From an uncultured Campylobacter sp. (lineage in GTDB: Bacteria; Campylobacterota; Campylobacteria; Campylobacterales; Campylobacteraceae): a stretch of 11,009 nucleotides of DNA. Below the pieces are notes generated by a model. The model saw only the letters and a list, made by a program, of their open reading frames with translations. It ran no database searches and was not told the origin of the DNA. Below, piece after piece: positions 1 through 6,437 of this stretch (positions are counted from its first letter, which is position 1; the number at the start of each line of letters is the position of its first letter). The stretch is from contig CAJPSJ010000042.1 of the NCBI GenBank assembly GCA_905373295.1, positions 1 through 11,009 on the forward strand, read 5' to 3'. Made by a program: the position numbers and the translations under genes.

Positions 1-287
1 GGATCTTTGCGATCACTTACGCTACGGCGATCAACCGCGAGATCCGCGCAAAAGCGGTGCTTGCCTCATCGCTCGTAGCATCGATTTTATGGTGGCTTTC
101 AAGACTGGTTTTTGCGCAATACGTCTTTTATAACAAAACCTATCTTAGCATCTACGGCTCGTTTTCGGTCGCGCTATTTTTCTTTCTGTGGATCTACATA
201 AGCTGGATTTTCTACCTATACGGCGTGAAATTCTGCATATTTTTGGACGCTAAATTTAAAAGAGGTGGCGAGCGACAAAGCGCTTGA
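1..287 (+). CDS. YihY/virulence factor BrkB family protein, C-terminal part
   Basis: The frame is open from base 3 and runs off the left edge, so only about the last 94 residues are visible. They hold two hydrophobic segments. The first runs around LVASILWWLSRLVFAQY. The second runs around FSVALFFFLWIYISWIFYLYG and is followed by VKFCIFLDAKF. The pattern YGS, a long hydrophobic run with LWIY, then a YG(V/A)KF-like turn near the C terminus is typical of the last helices of YihY/BrkB inner-membrane proteins, formerly misnamed ribonuclease BN. Members have about six transmembrane helices and their biochemical function is not settled. The end is a normal stop after a short basic tail. The family call rests only on the C terminus. 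Confidence 0.75.
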   Translation, partial: IFAITYATAINREIRAKAVLASSLVASILWWLSRLVFAQYVFYNKTYLSIYGSFSVALFFFLWIYISWIFYLYGVKFCIFLDAKFKRGGERQSA

Positions 288-536
288 ATTTCTGTGCAAG
301 GCTGCGTTTTTCTATGCTTTTTGGATTAAAGCGCATTTTCTGCATGGGCTAGAAATTTAAATCGAAATTTCAAAATTCTATCGAAAACGGGCGGGAAGTT
401 TGTCTTTGAATAATCGGCATATGCATAAGAAATATAATTTTAAAAATTTAATGAGGTGCGGCAAGGCTGGAATTTTAATCCCTCGCAAAGCGCCGTTAAG
501 ATAAAATTATGCGCGATTTTAAAACAGGGGGATATT
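288..536. other. Intergenic gap after the YihY-family gene
   Basis: About 250 bases without a convincing gene. The sequence is AT-rich, with AAATTTAAA-type runs near 353-372 and a clean TATAAT at 433-438. A GTG-started extension of the next gene would begin at 456, but it lacks a ribosome binding site. No strong GC-rich terminator follows the YihY-family gene. Confidence 0.5.
433..438 (+). promoter_or_regulatory. Candidate -10 box for the membrane-protein gene at 537
   Basis: TATAAT is a perfect sigma-70 -10 hexamer in an AT-rich context, about 100 bases upstream of the ATG at 537. Campylobacter promoters depend mainly on the -10 and upstream T-rich periodicity, so the lack of a clear -35 is not disqualifying. 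A second weaker candidate, TAAAAT near 502-507, lies closer to the gene. Assignment is by position only. Confidence 0.35.
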
Positions 537-1163
537 ATGAAAGACTTCGACAAAGAGCCGATAATCATAGAAAACGACTACTTTTTTAGGCTTACTATAT
601 CAAATAAAATCATGTGCGCGCTTATATTCTTGTCTTTTGTCTTGCTAAATTTAACACCGGAGCTGGATCCGCATAAAGAGATGATGAGAAGGGCGTCATT
701 AACGCTAGGGATTTTCGGAATTTTATTTAGTATTTTTTGGGAGATAAAAATAGCCTATCAAGAATTTTACAATAAGTTTTTTACAAAATTTTATGATGAT
801 AAAATTTCATTCGACCATATAGACGAACATATGAAATTTAAAACCGAAATTTTGCAAAAAGACGATCTCGTATCGGTAACTTGGGCGTTGATACCATACA
901 ATGAGCAAGACGTAAATATATGGATCAAAGATATAAAAAATAGGAGAAAGAGAATGGTTAGGTATTTGGTAAGTCCAATATTCTTTTTAATCACCATGCT
1001 ACATCATTTCATTTTCTTGGCGCTCAATGGATTTAAATTTAAAAAGTATATATTGTATAGGTTTAAATCGGGCATTATTGCAGTGCCGAATAATAAATTG
1101 TTGAGCGATAAAGACATTAAATTTGAGCTCTCGTCTCTGTTCGGTCTATATACGAGCAATTAA
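537..1163 (+). CDS. Hypothetical membrane protein, three predicted helices
   Basis: A 208-residue protein that I do not recognise. The ATG at 537 was chosen because AGGGGG lies just upstream (526-531); the frame stays open to a GTG at 456, but that start has no ribosome binding site. Hydrophobic segments lie at about residues 25-39, 53-70 and 143-163. The middle part (about 75-140) is charged and aromatic-rich, and a basic cluster (NRRKRMVR, 135-142) precedes the third helix, suggesting a cytoplasmic loop. There is no signal peptide and no catalytic motif that I can see. Base composition is more AT-rich than in the flanking conserved genes, consistent with an acquired gene. The next gene starts 33 bases downstream on the same strand with a strong ribosome site, so the two may be cotranscribed. 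A role in toxin immunity or in a membrane-linked defence function is possible but unsupported. Confidence 0.7.
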   Translation: MKDFDKEPIIIENDYFFRLTISNKIMCALIFLSFVLLNLTPELDPHKEMMRRASLTLGIFGILFSIFWEIKIAYQEFYNKFFTKFYDDKISFDHIDEHMKFKTEILQKDDLVSVTWALIPYNEQDVNIWIKDIKNRRKRMVRYLVSPIFFLITMLHHFIFLALNGFKFKKYILYRFKSGIIAVPNNKLLSDKDIKFELSSLFGLYTSN

Positions 1164-1184
1164 ATTTAAATTATAGAATTTCTC

Positions 1185-1192
1185 AAGGAGGG
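1185..1192 (+). promoter_or_regulatory. Strong ribosome binding site of the gene at 1197
   Basis: AAGGAGGG is a nearly perfect Shine-Dalgarno sequence, ending four bases before the ATG at 1197. It is the strongest such site in the window and fixes the start of the following gene. Confidence 0.75.
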
Positions 1193-1196
1193 TTAG

Positions 1197-1682
1197 ATGG
1201 CGTTTGTAGCGGAGTATATTTCGAAAGAGGATATCGAGAAATATGATATTTTAAGCAATATGAACGAGCTATTGATGAAACACAATTACACATACCCAAT
1301 CCAGGATAATGATACCGATTGGATGAATTGGGTTATCGATAGGCAAAGAGATGCTTGGCTTATTCATGTATGTTTGGCATCTATGCCAGATCCACGAGAT
1401 GGATTTACGGGTGAGGATATTTGGTTGCTTCACTATAAAGGTGGGGATATCGAGCTTGATATAAGGCGAATTTATGATAAGACTACAAGTAAATATTTCA
1501 CGGAAAATCCATTTAAAATCAAATATAAATTCCAAAGCGTAAATTCTGATATTGGATATATTTCAATGGATGAAATTTATGAAATTTTAAATGAAGCATT
1601 ATTGGAATACGGAGATGATGGTATCGATGGCAGAAAATTTTTACCAAAAGATCATGAAGCCGTAACTTTTCTACACGATTAA
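1197..1682 (+). CDS. Hypothetical acidic soluble protein
   Basis: A 161-residue protein without signal peptide or membrane helix. It is acidic and rich in aromatic residues, with a central stretch WVIDRQRDAWL (about residues 45-55) followed by DPRDGF and an alternating stretch suggesting beta strands (IWLLHYKGGDIELDIRRIY). A predicted helix (ISMDEIYEILNEALLEYG) and a short Asp-rich C terminus close the protein. I cannot name a family. The size, acidity and single-domain look resemble many immunity-type proteins of toxin systems, but that is only an impression. The gene lies 33 bases behind the three-helix membrane protein gene and converges on the small antitoxin-like gene at 1754-1990. Its composition is AT-rich compared with the housekeeping genes. 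Confidence 0.7.
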   Translation: MAFVAEYISKEDIEKYDILSNMNELLMKHNYTYPIQDNDTDWMNWVIDRQRDAWLIHVCLASMPDPRDGFTGEDIWLLHYKGGDIELDIRRIYDKTTSKYFTENPFKIKYKFQSVNSDIGYISMDEIYEILNEALLEYGDDGIDGRKFLPKDHEAVTFLHD

Positions 1683-1753
1683 AATTCAAAGAATCGATGA
1701 GCTGCGTTTAAATACATCTGATATTTCAGTATCAAATTTAACTTTTCTATGCA

Positions 1754-1990
1754 CTATAAAACGCCCCACTCTTTTTTATATTCGTTTATTATCTCATCGG
1801 GCGTTTTTTCTCCCTTATCGACCTTGATAAGATCGATTATATCTTGCTCGTTTGCAAACATACCCTCTATCGCGTGGTTGCAGATGATAGATCTGTTTTG
1901 CTCGTATTGTTCTACGCTCAGCTCGTCTTTATATTTTTCAAGTATAGCCGAACTCTTTTCTAAACTATAAACTTCCGGATATTTCGGCAT
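1754..1990 (-). CDS. VbhA-like antitoxin family protein, without a Fic partner
   Basis: A 78-residue protein. Its C-terminal two thirds (about residues 30-74) follow the VbhA-type antitoxin pattern: an N-terminal helix carrying the inhibitory motif, a short linker with an acidic turn (ANEQDI), then KGEKTPDEIINEYKK, which matches the usual G-E-x-(S/T)-x-(D/E)-E-(V/I)-I-K ending. VbhA antitoxins block Fic AMP-transferases by inserting a Glu from an (S/T)xxxE(G/N) motif into the ATP site. Here the motif reads NHAIEG (38-43): the Glu-Gly is kept, but Asn replaces Ser/Thr. The first 30 residues are an additional N-terminal region. The ATG at 1990 is preceded by AGGGGAT (2002-1996). In VbhA/VbhT pairs the toxin follows the antitoxin, but here nothing follows on this strand, and no HPFx(D/E)GNGR-like Fic motif was found in the window. 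It may be an orphan remnant or may act on a distant Fic protein. Confidence 0.6.
   Translation of the reverse strand: MPKYPEVYSLEKSSAILEKYKDELSVEQYEQNRSIICNHAIEGMFANEQDIIDLIKVDKGEKTPDEIINEYKKEWGVL
1758..1807 (+). terminator. Possible terminator hairpin inside the convergent gene's 3' end
   Basis: AAAACGCCC (1758-1766) and GGGCGTTTT (1799-1807) are perfect 9-base inverted repeats separated by 32 bases, and the right arm runs into a TTTTTT tract. Read on the + strand it could stop transcription from the genes ending at 1682. It lies within the last codons of the antitoxin-like gene. The long loop makes this uncertain. Confidence 0.3.
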
Positions 1991-2226
1991 GCTTTATCCC
2001 CTAGCAATATAAAATTTTATCAGCTGCGCGTCCTATTAAAAAACAAAGCTCAAGCAGGCAGGCGCACTTTTTGCTACGAATAGCTTGCAAGTAGTTCGCA
2101 CTTCGCCGCAGCTAAAGCAGATAACTATTAGATGACGAGAAATTTTACCGCAAATAGCTCACAAATAAATTTAACAAAACCCTTATCAAGCAAAAAAACG
2201 AAAGTAAAAGCCGTCAAATAAAACTG
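1991..2226. other. Intergenic gap between rlpA and the antitoxin-like gene
   Basis: About 236 bases with no open frame that looks like a gene. A perfect 12-base palindrome, ATAAAATTTTAT at 2009-2020, lies just upstream of the antitoxin-like gene and could contain its -10 or an operator. Downstream of rlpA there is a T-rich stretch on the - strand but no GC-rich stem. Confidence 0.4.
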
Positions 2227-2982
2227 CTACTCCCTTACGATGAAAGCTCCAGTAAACTTGCCATTATGCGCGAAATCTCTCGCCTCATCCTCACTCTTAA
2301 ATCCGCTTAAAAAGACGCGATAAATCGGCGCGCCATCTATGCTAAATTCTTTGATGATCGCAGGATATCCCGCCGTGCCGTGGTAATCGCGCTGATAAAT
2401 TTGTGCGCCGCTTCTGTTTCTAAACGCACCGATTTGCACCATAAAATTTCCGCCGACAATGGTTGCTTTCGGCGAGCCTTTGGCGATAGTATGCCCATAA
2501 AAGCCCACTACTTCGAGTTTTACCGGCGCCGTACCTTTGGCAAATACGCCTACTAAATTAGCAGCTGTTTTGCTAAGATCGATGATGCGACCATCCACGA
2601 ATGGACCGCGATCGTTGATGCGCACGGTTGCGGTAGCGCCGGTGTCGCGATTCGTGACCTTTACCATAGTATTCATTGGATAGGTTTTGTGCGCGGCAGT
2701 CATGCCGTTCATATCGTAAATTTCGCCGTTTGAGGTGTATTTACCATGAAAATTCGGCCCATACCAGCTGGCGATGCCGATTTGAGTGTCACCGACGCTT
2801 ACCTGCTCTGGATAGTAGGTTTTGCCGTTGATTTTATAAGGGCGCATGGTGGCAGGAGAGTTTTTGCCGATCTTGCCCGCACCGCCCGTAGACGATCTAG
2901 AAGGCGGTGCGGTGCGAAACGAGCAACCGGCAAGAATCAGCGCAAAAAGAGCACTAAAAAGAGCGATTTTCTGGTACGACAC
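2227..2982 (-). CDS. rlpA: RlpA-like septal ring lytic transglycosylase lipoprotein
   Basis: A 251-residue lipoprotein. The signal peptide ends in a lipobox LILAGC with the lipidated Cys at residue 20. After a Ser/Pro/Gly-rich linker, the double-psi beta-barrel domain runs from about 68 to 163, with ASWYG (71-75), FHG, NGE..D (85-90), H98 and NDRGPF (123-128); these residues are conserved in RlpA. A SPOR domain starting at about residue 179 (FMVQIGAF) and reaching the C terminus binds glycan strands stripped of stem peptides. In Pseudomonas, RlpA cleaves such denuded glycan at the division site; that activity is inferred here. The start is a GTG directly after an in-frame stop, with only a weak ribosome site, and lies 13 bases behind the transglycosylase gene, so translation is probably coupled. 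It is the last gene of the tatD-transglycosylase-rlpA unit. The order matches Cj0644-Cj0646 of C. jejuni as I remember it. Confidence 0.9.
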   Translation of the reverse strand: MSYQKIALFSALFALILAGCSFRTAPPSRSSTGGAGKIGKNSPATMRPYKINGKTYYPEQVSVGDTQIGIASWYGPNFHGKYTSNGEIYDMNGMTAAHKTYPMNTMVKVTNRDTGATATVRINDRGPFVDGRIIDLSKTAANLVGVFAKGTAPVKLEVVGFYGHTIAKGSPKATIVGGNFMVQIGAFRNRSGAQIYQRDYHGTAGYPAIIKEFSIDGAPIYRVFLSGFKSEDEARDFAHNGKFTGAFIVRE

Positions 2983-2995
2983 CTACGATCCGATC

Positions 2996-3994
2996 TTATT
3001 TGTTGAATTTTATATTATTTAGCGCTATTTCGTTTTTGTCTTTGAGGCTAAGCTCGTTCGCCAAACCTGCTAGCACACGTCCTGGCTTGCGCTGTTTCAG
3101 ACGTGGTTCATACGCTTGAAACGCGCCTTGATTTACGACAAATTCTGCATATTTGCTTTGTGGGATATAAAAGAAGTACTTGCCGTTAAGCGGCGAAATT
3201 CCATTTTTAATATGCGCGTTGTAATCCTGCATTTGCGACGGCGAAATTCCGATCTGTTTTGCAACCGCGCTTAGCTTTGTGCCCGGAGCTACTGCGATAC
3301 GCTTTAGCCCCCACGGCTCGCTTTCAAAAAGCAGAATTTTACGCATATTTTCATTTTGAGCAATGTAAGCGTATTTAATAATGCGCTTGATAAAATTCTT
3401 AGTCTCATTAGGAAGTGCGGGACTTTTGAGCAAGCGATCCAGATCATCGCTGCCAGTAGCTGCAATCGCATTTTTAAGCTTTTGATCGCCACAATTATAC
3501 GCCATTAGCGCTAAATACCACTTGCCAAAATTTTGCTTCAGATGCAAAATATACGAAAACGCAGCATCCGTAGAGGCTGCGGGATCGCGACGCTCATCCA
3601 CGGCACTATCTACTCTAAGACCGAAATTTTTCGCAGTTGCCGGCATCAGCTGCCACATACCACCTGCGCTAGCGCCCGAAGTTACGGTGTTTTTAAGATG
3701 AGATTCTACCATTGCCAAATACAATAAGAATTCCGGAGCTTCGATGTTATCGACCTCGGATTTGACTAAGTAGGCATTGTGCGACTGCGAAGTCACGATA
3801 TGCTTAAACTGCTTGCGATCGCTTGCATTGATCGCACGGAATATGCCCGCAACTACGTTTTTGCTCGATTCGTTATTTTCGATGCCGAATTGATTTAAAA
3901 TATAGTCGTGATTTGCGCGCATCAGACCTGGCTGGCTCGCAAACGCTTCGCCCACTAAAAGTAGGGCTAGCAGTATAAATTTTATGGCTTTCAT
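2996..3994 (-). CDS. MltD-like membrane-bound/periplasmic lytic murein transglycosylase
   Basis: A 332-residue exported enzyme that cleaves the glycan strand between MurNAc and GlcNAc, leaving anhydro-MurNAc ends. A signal peptide (residues 1-19, cleavage likely after AFA) has no lipobox, so the protein is probably soluble in the periplasm. The SLT family 1 domain shows the catalytic Glu97 in the VES motif, the GASAGGMWQLMPATA stretch (107-121) and AYN at 165-167. A LysM-like segment follows (about 233-275: a GTKLSAVAKQIGISPSQ run ending in FFYIP), which would bind peptidoglycan. The C-terminal tail is basic. A good ribosome site, AAAGGAGA (4005-3998), lies inside the end of tatD. The ATG overlaps the tatD stop by four bases, so the two are cotranscribed and translationally coupled. 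It corresponds in position to Cj0645. Confidence 0.88.
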   Translation of the reverse strand: MKAIKFILLALLLVGEAFASQPGLMRANHDYILNQFGIENNESSKNVVAGIFRAINASDRKQFKHIVTSQSHNAYLVKSEVDNIEAPEFLLYLAMVESHLKNTVTSGASAGGMWQLMPATAKNFGLRVDSAVDERRDPAASTDAAFSYILHLKQNFGKWYLALMAYNCGDQKLKNAIAATGSDDLDRLLKSPALPNETKNFIKRIIKYAYIAQNENMRKILLFESEPWGLKRIAVAPGTKLSAVAKQIGISPSQMQDYNAHIKNGISPLNGKYFFYIPQSKYAEFVVNQGAFQAYEPRLKQRKPGRVLAGLANELSLKDKNEIALNNIKFNK

Positions 3995-4788
3995 ATCTCT
4001 CCTTTGATTTTATCGCCAAAAAGCCTACAGGCGTTTTGAGTCGTTATTGCTTCAACCTCTTCTACGCTTAGGCTTAAAATTTCCGCGACTTTTTCTACCA
4101 CGAGTCTCGTAAATGCAGGCTCATTGCGCTCGCCGCGATGCGGATGTGGGGTCAGATAGGGCGCATCCGTCTCGATTAAAAGGCGCTCTTGCGGAATTTG
4201 CGGTAAGATCTCAGCTAAGTTTTTTGCATTTTTGAATGTCAAAACTCCGCCGATACCGAAGTAAAATCCGTATTCGCTAAGACCTAGCAAAAGCTTGCTG
4301 GCATTGAAGCAGTGCAAAACACCGCCGCATAAATCGCCGGCACGATCTTTTAGAATTCCAAAGCTATCTTCGTTTGCTTCTCGGATATGGACTATAAGTG
4401 GTTTTTGAAGTTGTGTTGCTAGATCGATTTGTGAGATGAAGGCGTCTTTTTGGCGGGAGATTTCTAAGGCTTTGGTTTCCTTGCTCTCTTGCTGCTTAAG
4501 TCTGAAGTAATCAAGACCGCATTCGCCAACGCCCACGCATTTGGGATCGTCAGCATACCGCTTCAGCACCTCCATATCGAAAGAATCTATCTCGTATGGA
4601 TGCACCCCTACGGCAAAATACACATTATCCCGTGCATGCGAAATTTTACATGCCTTATCTAGGTCTGCTACATCGGCACCGGGAATGATGATGCTACGCA
4701 CGCCTGCAATCGTGGCGCGCTCAATCACAGCGTCCAAATCGGCGTCGAAACTAGCATCGTCTAAATGGCAATGTGTATCTATAATCAT
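3991..4788 (-). CDS. tatD: TatD family metal-dependent hydrolase/deoxyribonuclease
   Basis: A 265-residue TIM-barrel metal hydrolase. The metal ligands of the family are visible: H6 and H8 in DTHCHLD, E89 in GVGECGLDY, H134 in IVHIREA, H159 in LHCFN and D208 in ETDAPYLTP. The conserved GVHP (61-64) is also present. TatD-family enzymes show 3'-5' exonuclease or DNase activity on DNA in E. coli; the physiological role in Campylobacter is not defined. I prefer the ATG at 4788 because family members begin with M-(I/L)-(I/V)-D-T-H-x-H; a GTG at 4797 would add three residues, and neither start has a strong ribosome site. It is the first gene of a unit with the transglycosylase and RlpA, overlapping the former by four bases. 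Despite the name, the family has no proven part in twin-arginine export. Confidence 0.92.
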   Translation of the reverse strand: MIIDTHCHLDDASFDADLDAVIERATIAGVRSIIIPGADVADLDKACKISHARDNVYFAVGVHPYEIDSFDMEVLKRYADDPKCVGVGECGLDYFRLKQQESKETKALEISRQKDAFISQIDLATQLQKPLIVHIREANEDSFGILKDRAGDLCGGVLHCFNASKLLLGLSEYGFYFGIGGVLTFKNAKNLAEILPQIPQERLLIETDAPYLTPHPHRGERNEPAFTRLVVEKVAEILSLSVEEVEAITTQNACRLFGDKIKGEI

Positions 4789-4868
4789 AAAACTCACTTG
4801 ATAAAATTTTTCGAAGCGGATTTTACGTCGTTTTGCAAAATCACACTTAAATTTAAATTAAACGCGGT

Positions 4869-4874
4869 ATTGTA
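4869..4874 (-). promoter_or_regulatory. Candidate promoter (-10) of the tatD-transglycosylase-rlpA unit
   Basis: On the - strand TACAAT is preceded by a T-run and TTTGC, giving the extended T-rich -10 context usual for sigma-70 promoters of Campylobacter. It lies about 80 bases upstream of tatD, in the only sizeable gap in the - strand gene block. Transcription would start near 4862. Confidence 0.5.
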
Positions 4875-4913
4875 GCAAAAAATTTCAGATTTAAACTTAA
4901 GCTTAAAATTCCT

Positions 4914-6437
4914 TCAGCTTTGCCTTAGCTTTTTAGCGAATTCCAGGGCTTCTGCAGTAATAGTCTCGCCGCTTATCATACGAGCTAGCTCTGTTATTTT
5001 CTCATTTTCGCTTAATAACCTCACGCTAGATTTGCCGTTCGTTTTACTTACTAAAAAGTGTGACGCAGCCTTTGAGCTAAGCTGCGGCTGGTGCGAGATC
5101 GCAAAAATTTGATAAAATTTTGAAATTTTTACCAGCACGTTAGCGATACTCATCGCCTCTTTTCCGCTTAAATTTGAATCAATCTCGTCTAAGATTAAAA
5201 TTCCCTCGCCGTTATTTGTAAGCTCCAAGCTCGCGGCAATAAAAGCAAGGCGTAGGCGGTTCGTTTCGCCTGAGCTTAAATTTTTAAATTCCGTCTTGCA
5301 CAAGCTGACGCAAATTTCGTCTGTGCCGCACTCACTAAGCGCCGTAGGCTTAAAACCAAGCTCCACTCCGTCCATATAAAGCTGCTTTAGATAGGAATTT
5401 ATCAGATCCTCGAGCCGTTTTTTAGCGCCCTTGCGAGCCTCGCTGATTTTTTCGGCAAGGGTAGCGGTGCTTTCGCTAAGGCGTTTAAATTCCGTTTGTA
5501 GCTTGGTTTTTTCAAAGCTTAACTGCTCGTAATGCTCAAGCTCTTTCTTGCGCGCTTCAAGTGTAGCTAAAGCCTCCTCTACACTTCCGTAGCGCCTATT
5601 TAGCGCGCTAAGAGCTTCGATGCGATCTAAAATTTTCTCTATGTCGATATTTTCGAGCTCGTCTAAATTCAAGCTTTCTTGCTTTAGCCGCAGCTCGTTC
5701 ATCGCATCCTCAAAAAACGCGCTATCCAGCCCGCTAAGACTTAGCGCTTCGATAACGCTGCGTTCCAGCTCAAAAACGCCCTGTGCCCTAGCCCAAAGTT
5801 CCTCGATCTTATCTTTTTTACTAAGCTTTTTTTTGATTTGCAAAAGCTCCTCATATTCGCCGATCTTAGGCGATACGCGCTCGATTTTTTCAATCTCGAA
5901 GCGAGCGAATTCCTTTAACTCCTCGATCTTGCGCTCTTGATCCAAAATTTCATCCAGCTGCTTTTTTGTGCGGCTAAATTCCGCAAAAGCGCCCTGAAGC
6001 TCCGATAGGCTTTGCGCGTGCGCCGCATCTTTTTTCGCGGCGATAAAATCAAGTAATTTTAGCAAGCTGTCGCTACTCATTTCGCCGGCGTTTTTCGCGC
6101 CTAAAAATTTCACGTATTCGCCGGCGATCGTGCTTAGATTTTTTTTTGAGACCGATTGGGAATTTATAAAGTATCGCAAGCTACGCTCTTTTAGGACGCG
6201 AAAAATATTTGGCGTATCGTTTATCAAGCCGAAATTTTCCATATCAAATTGATGCTCTACGTCCGCTTCTATGAGCTCAGCCTCGCATTCGTTAAGACCG
6301 AACACCGCTAAAATAGCGCCTATTAATACCGATTTACCCGCGCCGCTGATGCCTGTAAATACGCTAAGTCCCGGACCAAAACTAAGCTCGCTCTCGCAAA
6401 AACCTAGATTATTTTTAATATAAATTCTTTCTAGCAT
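4914..6437 (-). CDS. recN: DNA repair protein RecN
   Basis: A 507-residue SMC-like ATPase that acts early in double-strand break repair, holding DNA together before RecA-dependent recombination. The Walker A motif GISGAGKS is at 29-36, the ABC signature LSSGE at 387-391, Walker B ILILDE with the catalytic Glu at about 413-418, and the switch His at 429 (ISHQPQ). The middle (about 150-340) is a charged coiled coil. The protein is shorter than the roughly 550 residues of E. coli RecN. In Walker A the common G-E-T-G-A-G-K-S reads G-I-S-G-A-G-K-S. I chose the ATG at 6437 because the protein then starts MLERIYIKN, as in the family, and a GGGGG ribosome site lies just upstream. An ATG at 6452 would add five residues but has no ribosome site. 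It overlaps the nadK stop by seven bases, so the two genes form one transcript. Confidence 0.93.
   Translation of the reverse strand: MLERIYIKNNLGFCESELSFGPGLSVFTGISGAGKSVLIGAILAVFGLNECEAELIEADVEHQFDMENFGLINDTPNIFRVLKERSLRYFINSQSVSKKNLSTIAGEYVKFLGAKNAGEMSSDSLLKLLDFIAAKKDAAHAQSLSELQGAFAEFSRTKKQLDEILDQERKIEELKEFARFEIEKIERVSPKIGEYEELLQIKKKLSKKDKIEELWARAQGVFELERSVIEALSLSGLDSAFFEDAMNELRLKQESLNLDELENIDIEKILDRIEALSALNRRYGSVEEALATLEARKKELEHYEQLSFEKTKLQTEFKRLSESTATLAEKISEARKGAKKRLEDLINSYLKQLYMDGVELGFKPTALSECGTDEICVSLCKTEFKNLSSGETNRLRLAFIAASLELTNNGEGILILDEIDSNLSGKEAMSIANVLVKISKFYQIFAISHQPQLSSKAASHFLVSKTNGKSSVRLLSENEKITELARMISGETITAEALEFAKKLRQS

Noticed and set aside
456..536. GTG-started N-terminal extension of the membrane-protein gene by 27 residues
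   Set aside because: No ribosome site at 456, while the ATG at 537 has AGGGGG just upstream, and the extension looks like non-coding sequence.
1197..1682. Idea that this gene is the Fic toxin partner of the antitoxin-like gene
   Set aside because: It lacks any HPFx(D/E)GN(G/K)R motif, is too short, and lies on the opposite strand in convergent orientation.
1749..1970. Open frame on the + strand opposite the antitoxin-like gene
   Set aside because: No ribosome site, Ser/Leu-rich composition typical of an antisense frame, and the opposite strand carries the recognisable protein.
5620..5940. Ser-rich open frame opposite recN
   Set aside because: It is the mirror of the recN coiled coil (Leu/Glu/Lys codons read in reverse) and has no start signals.
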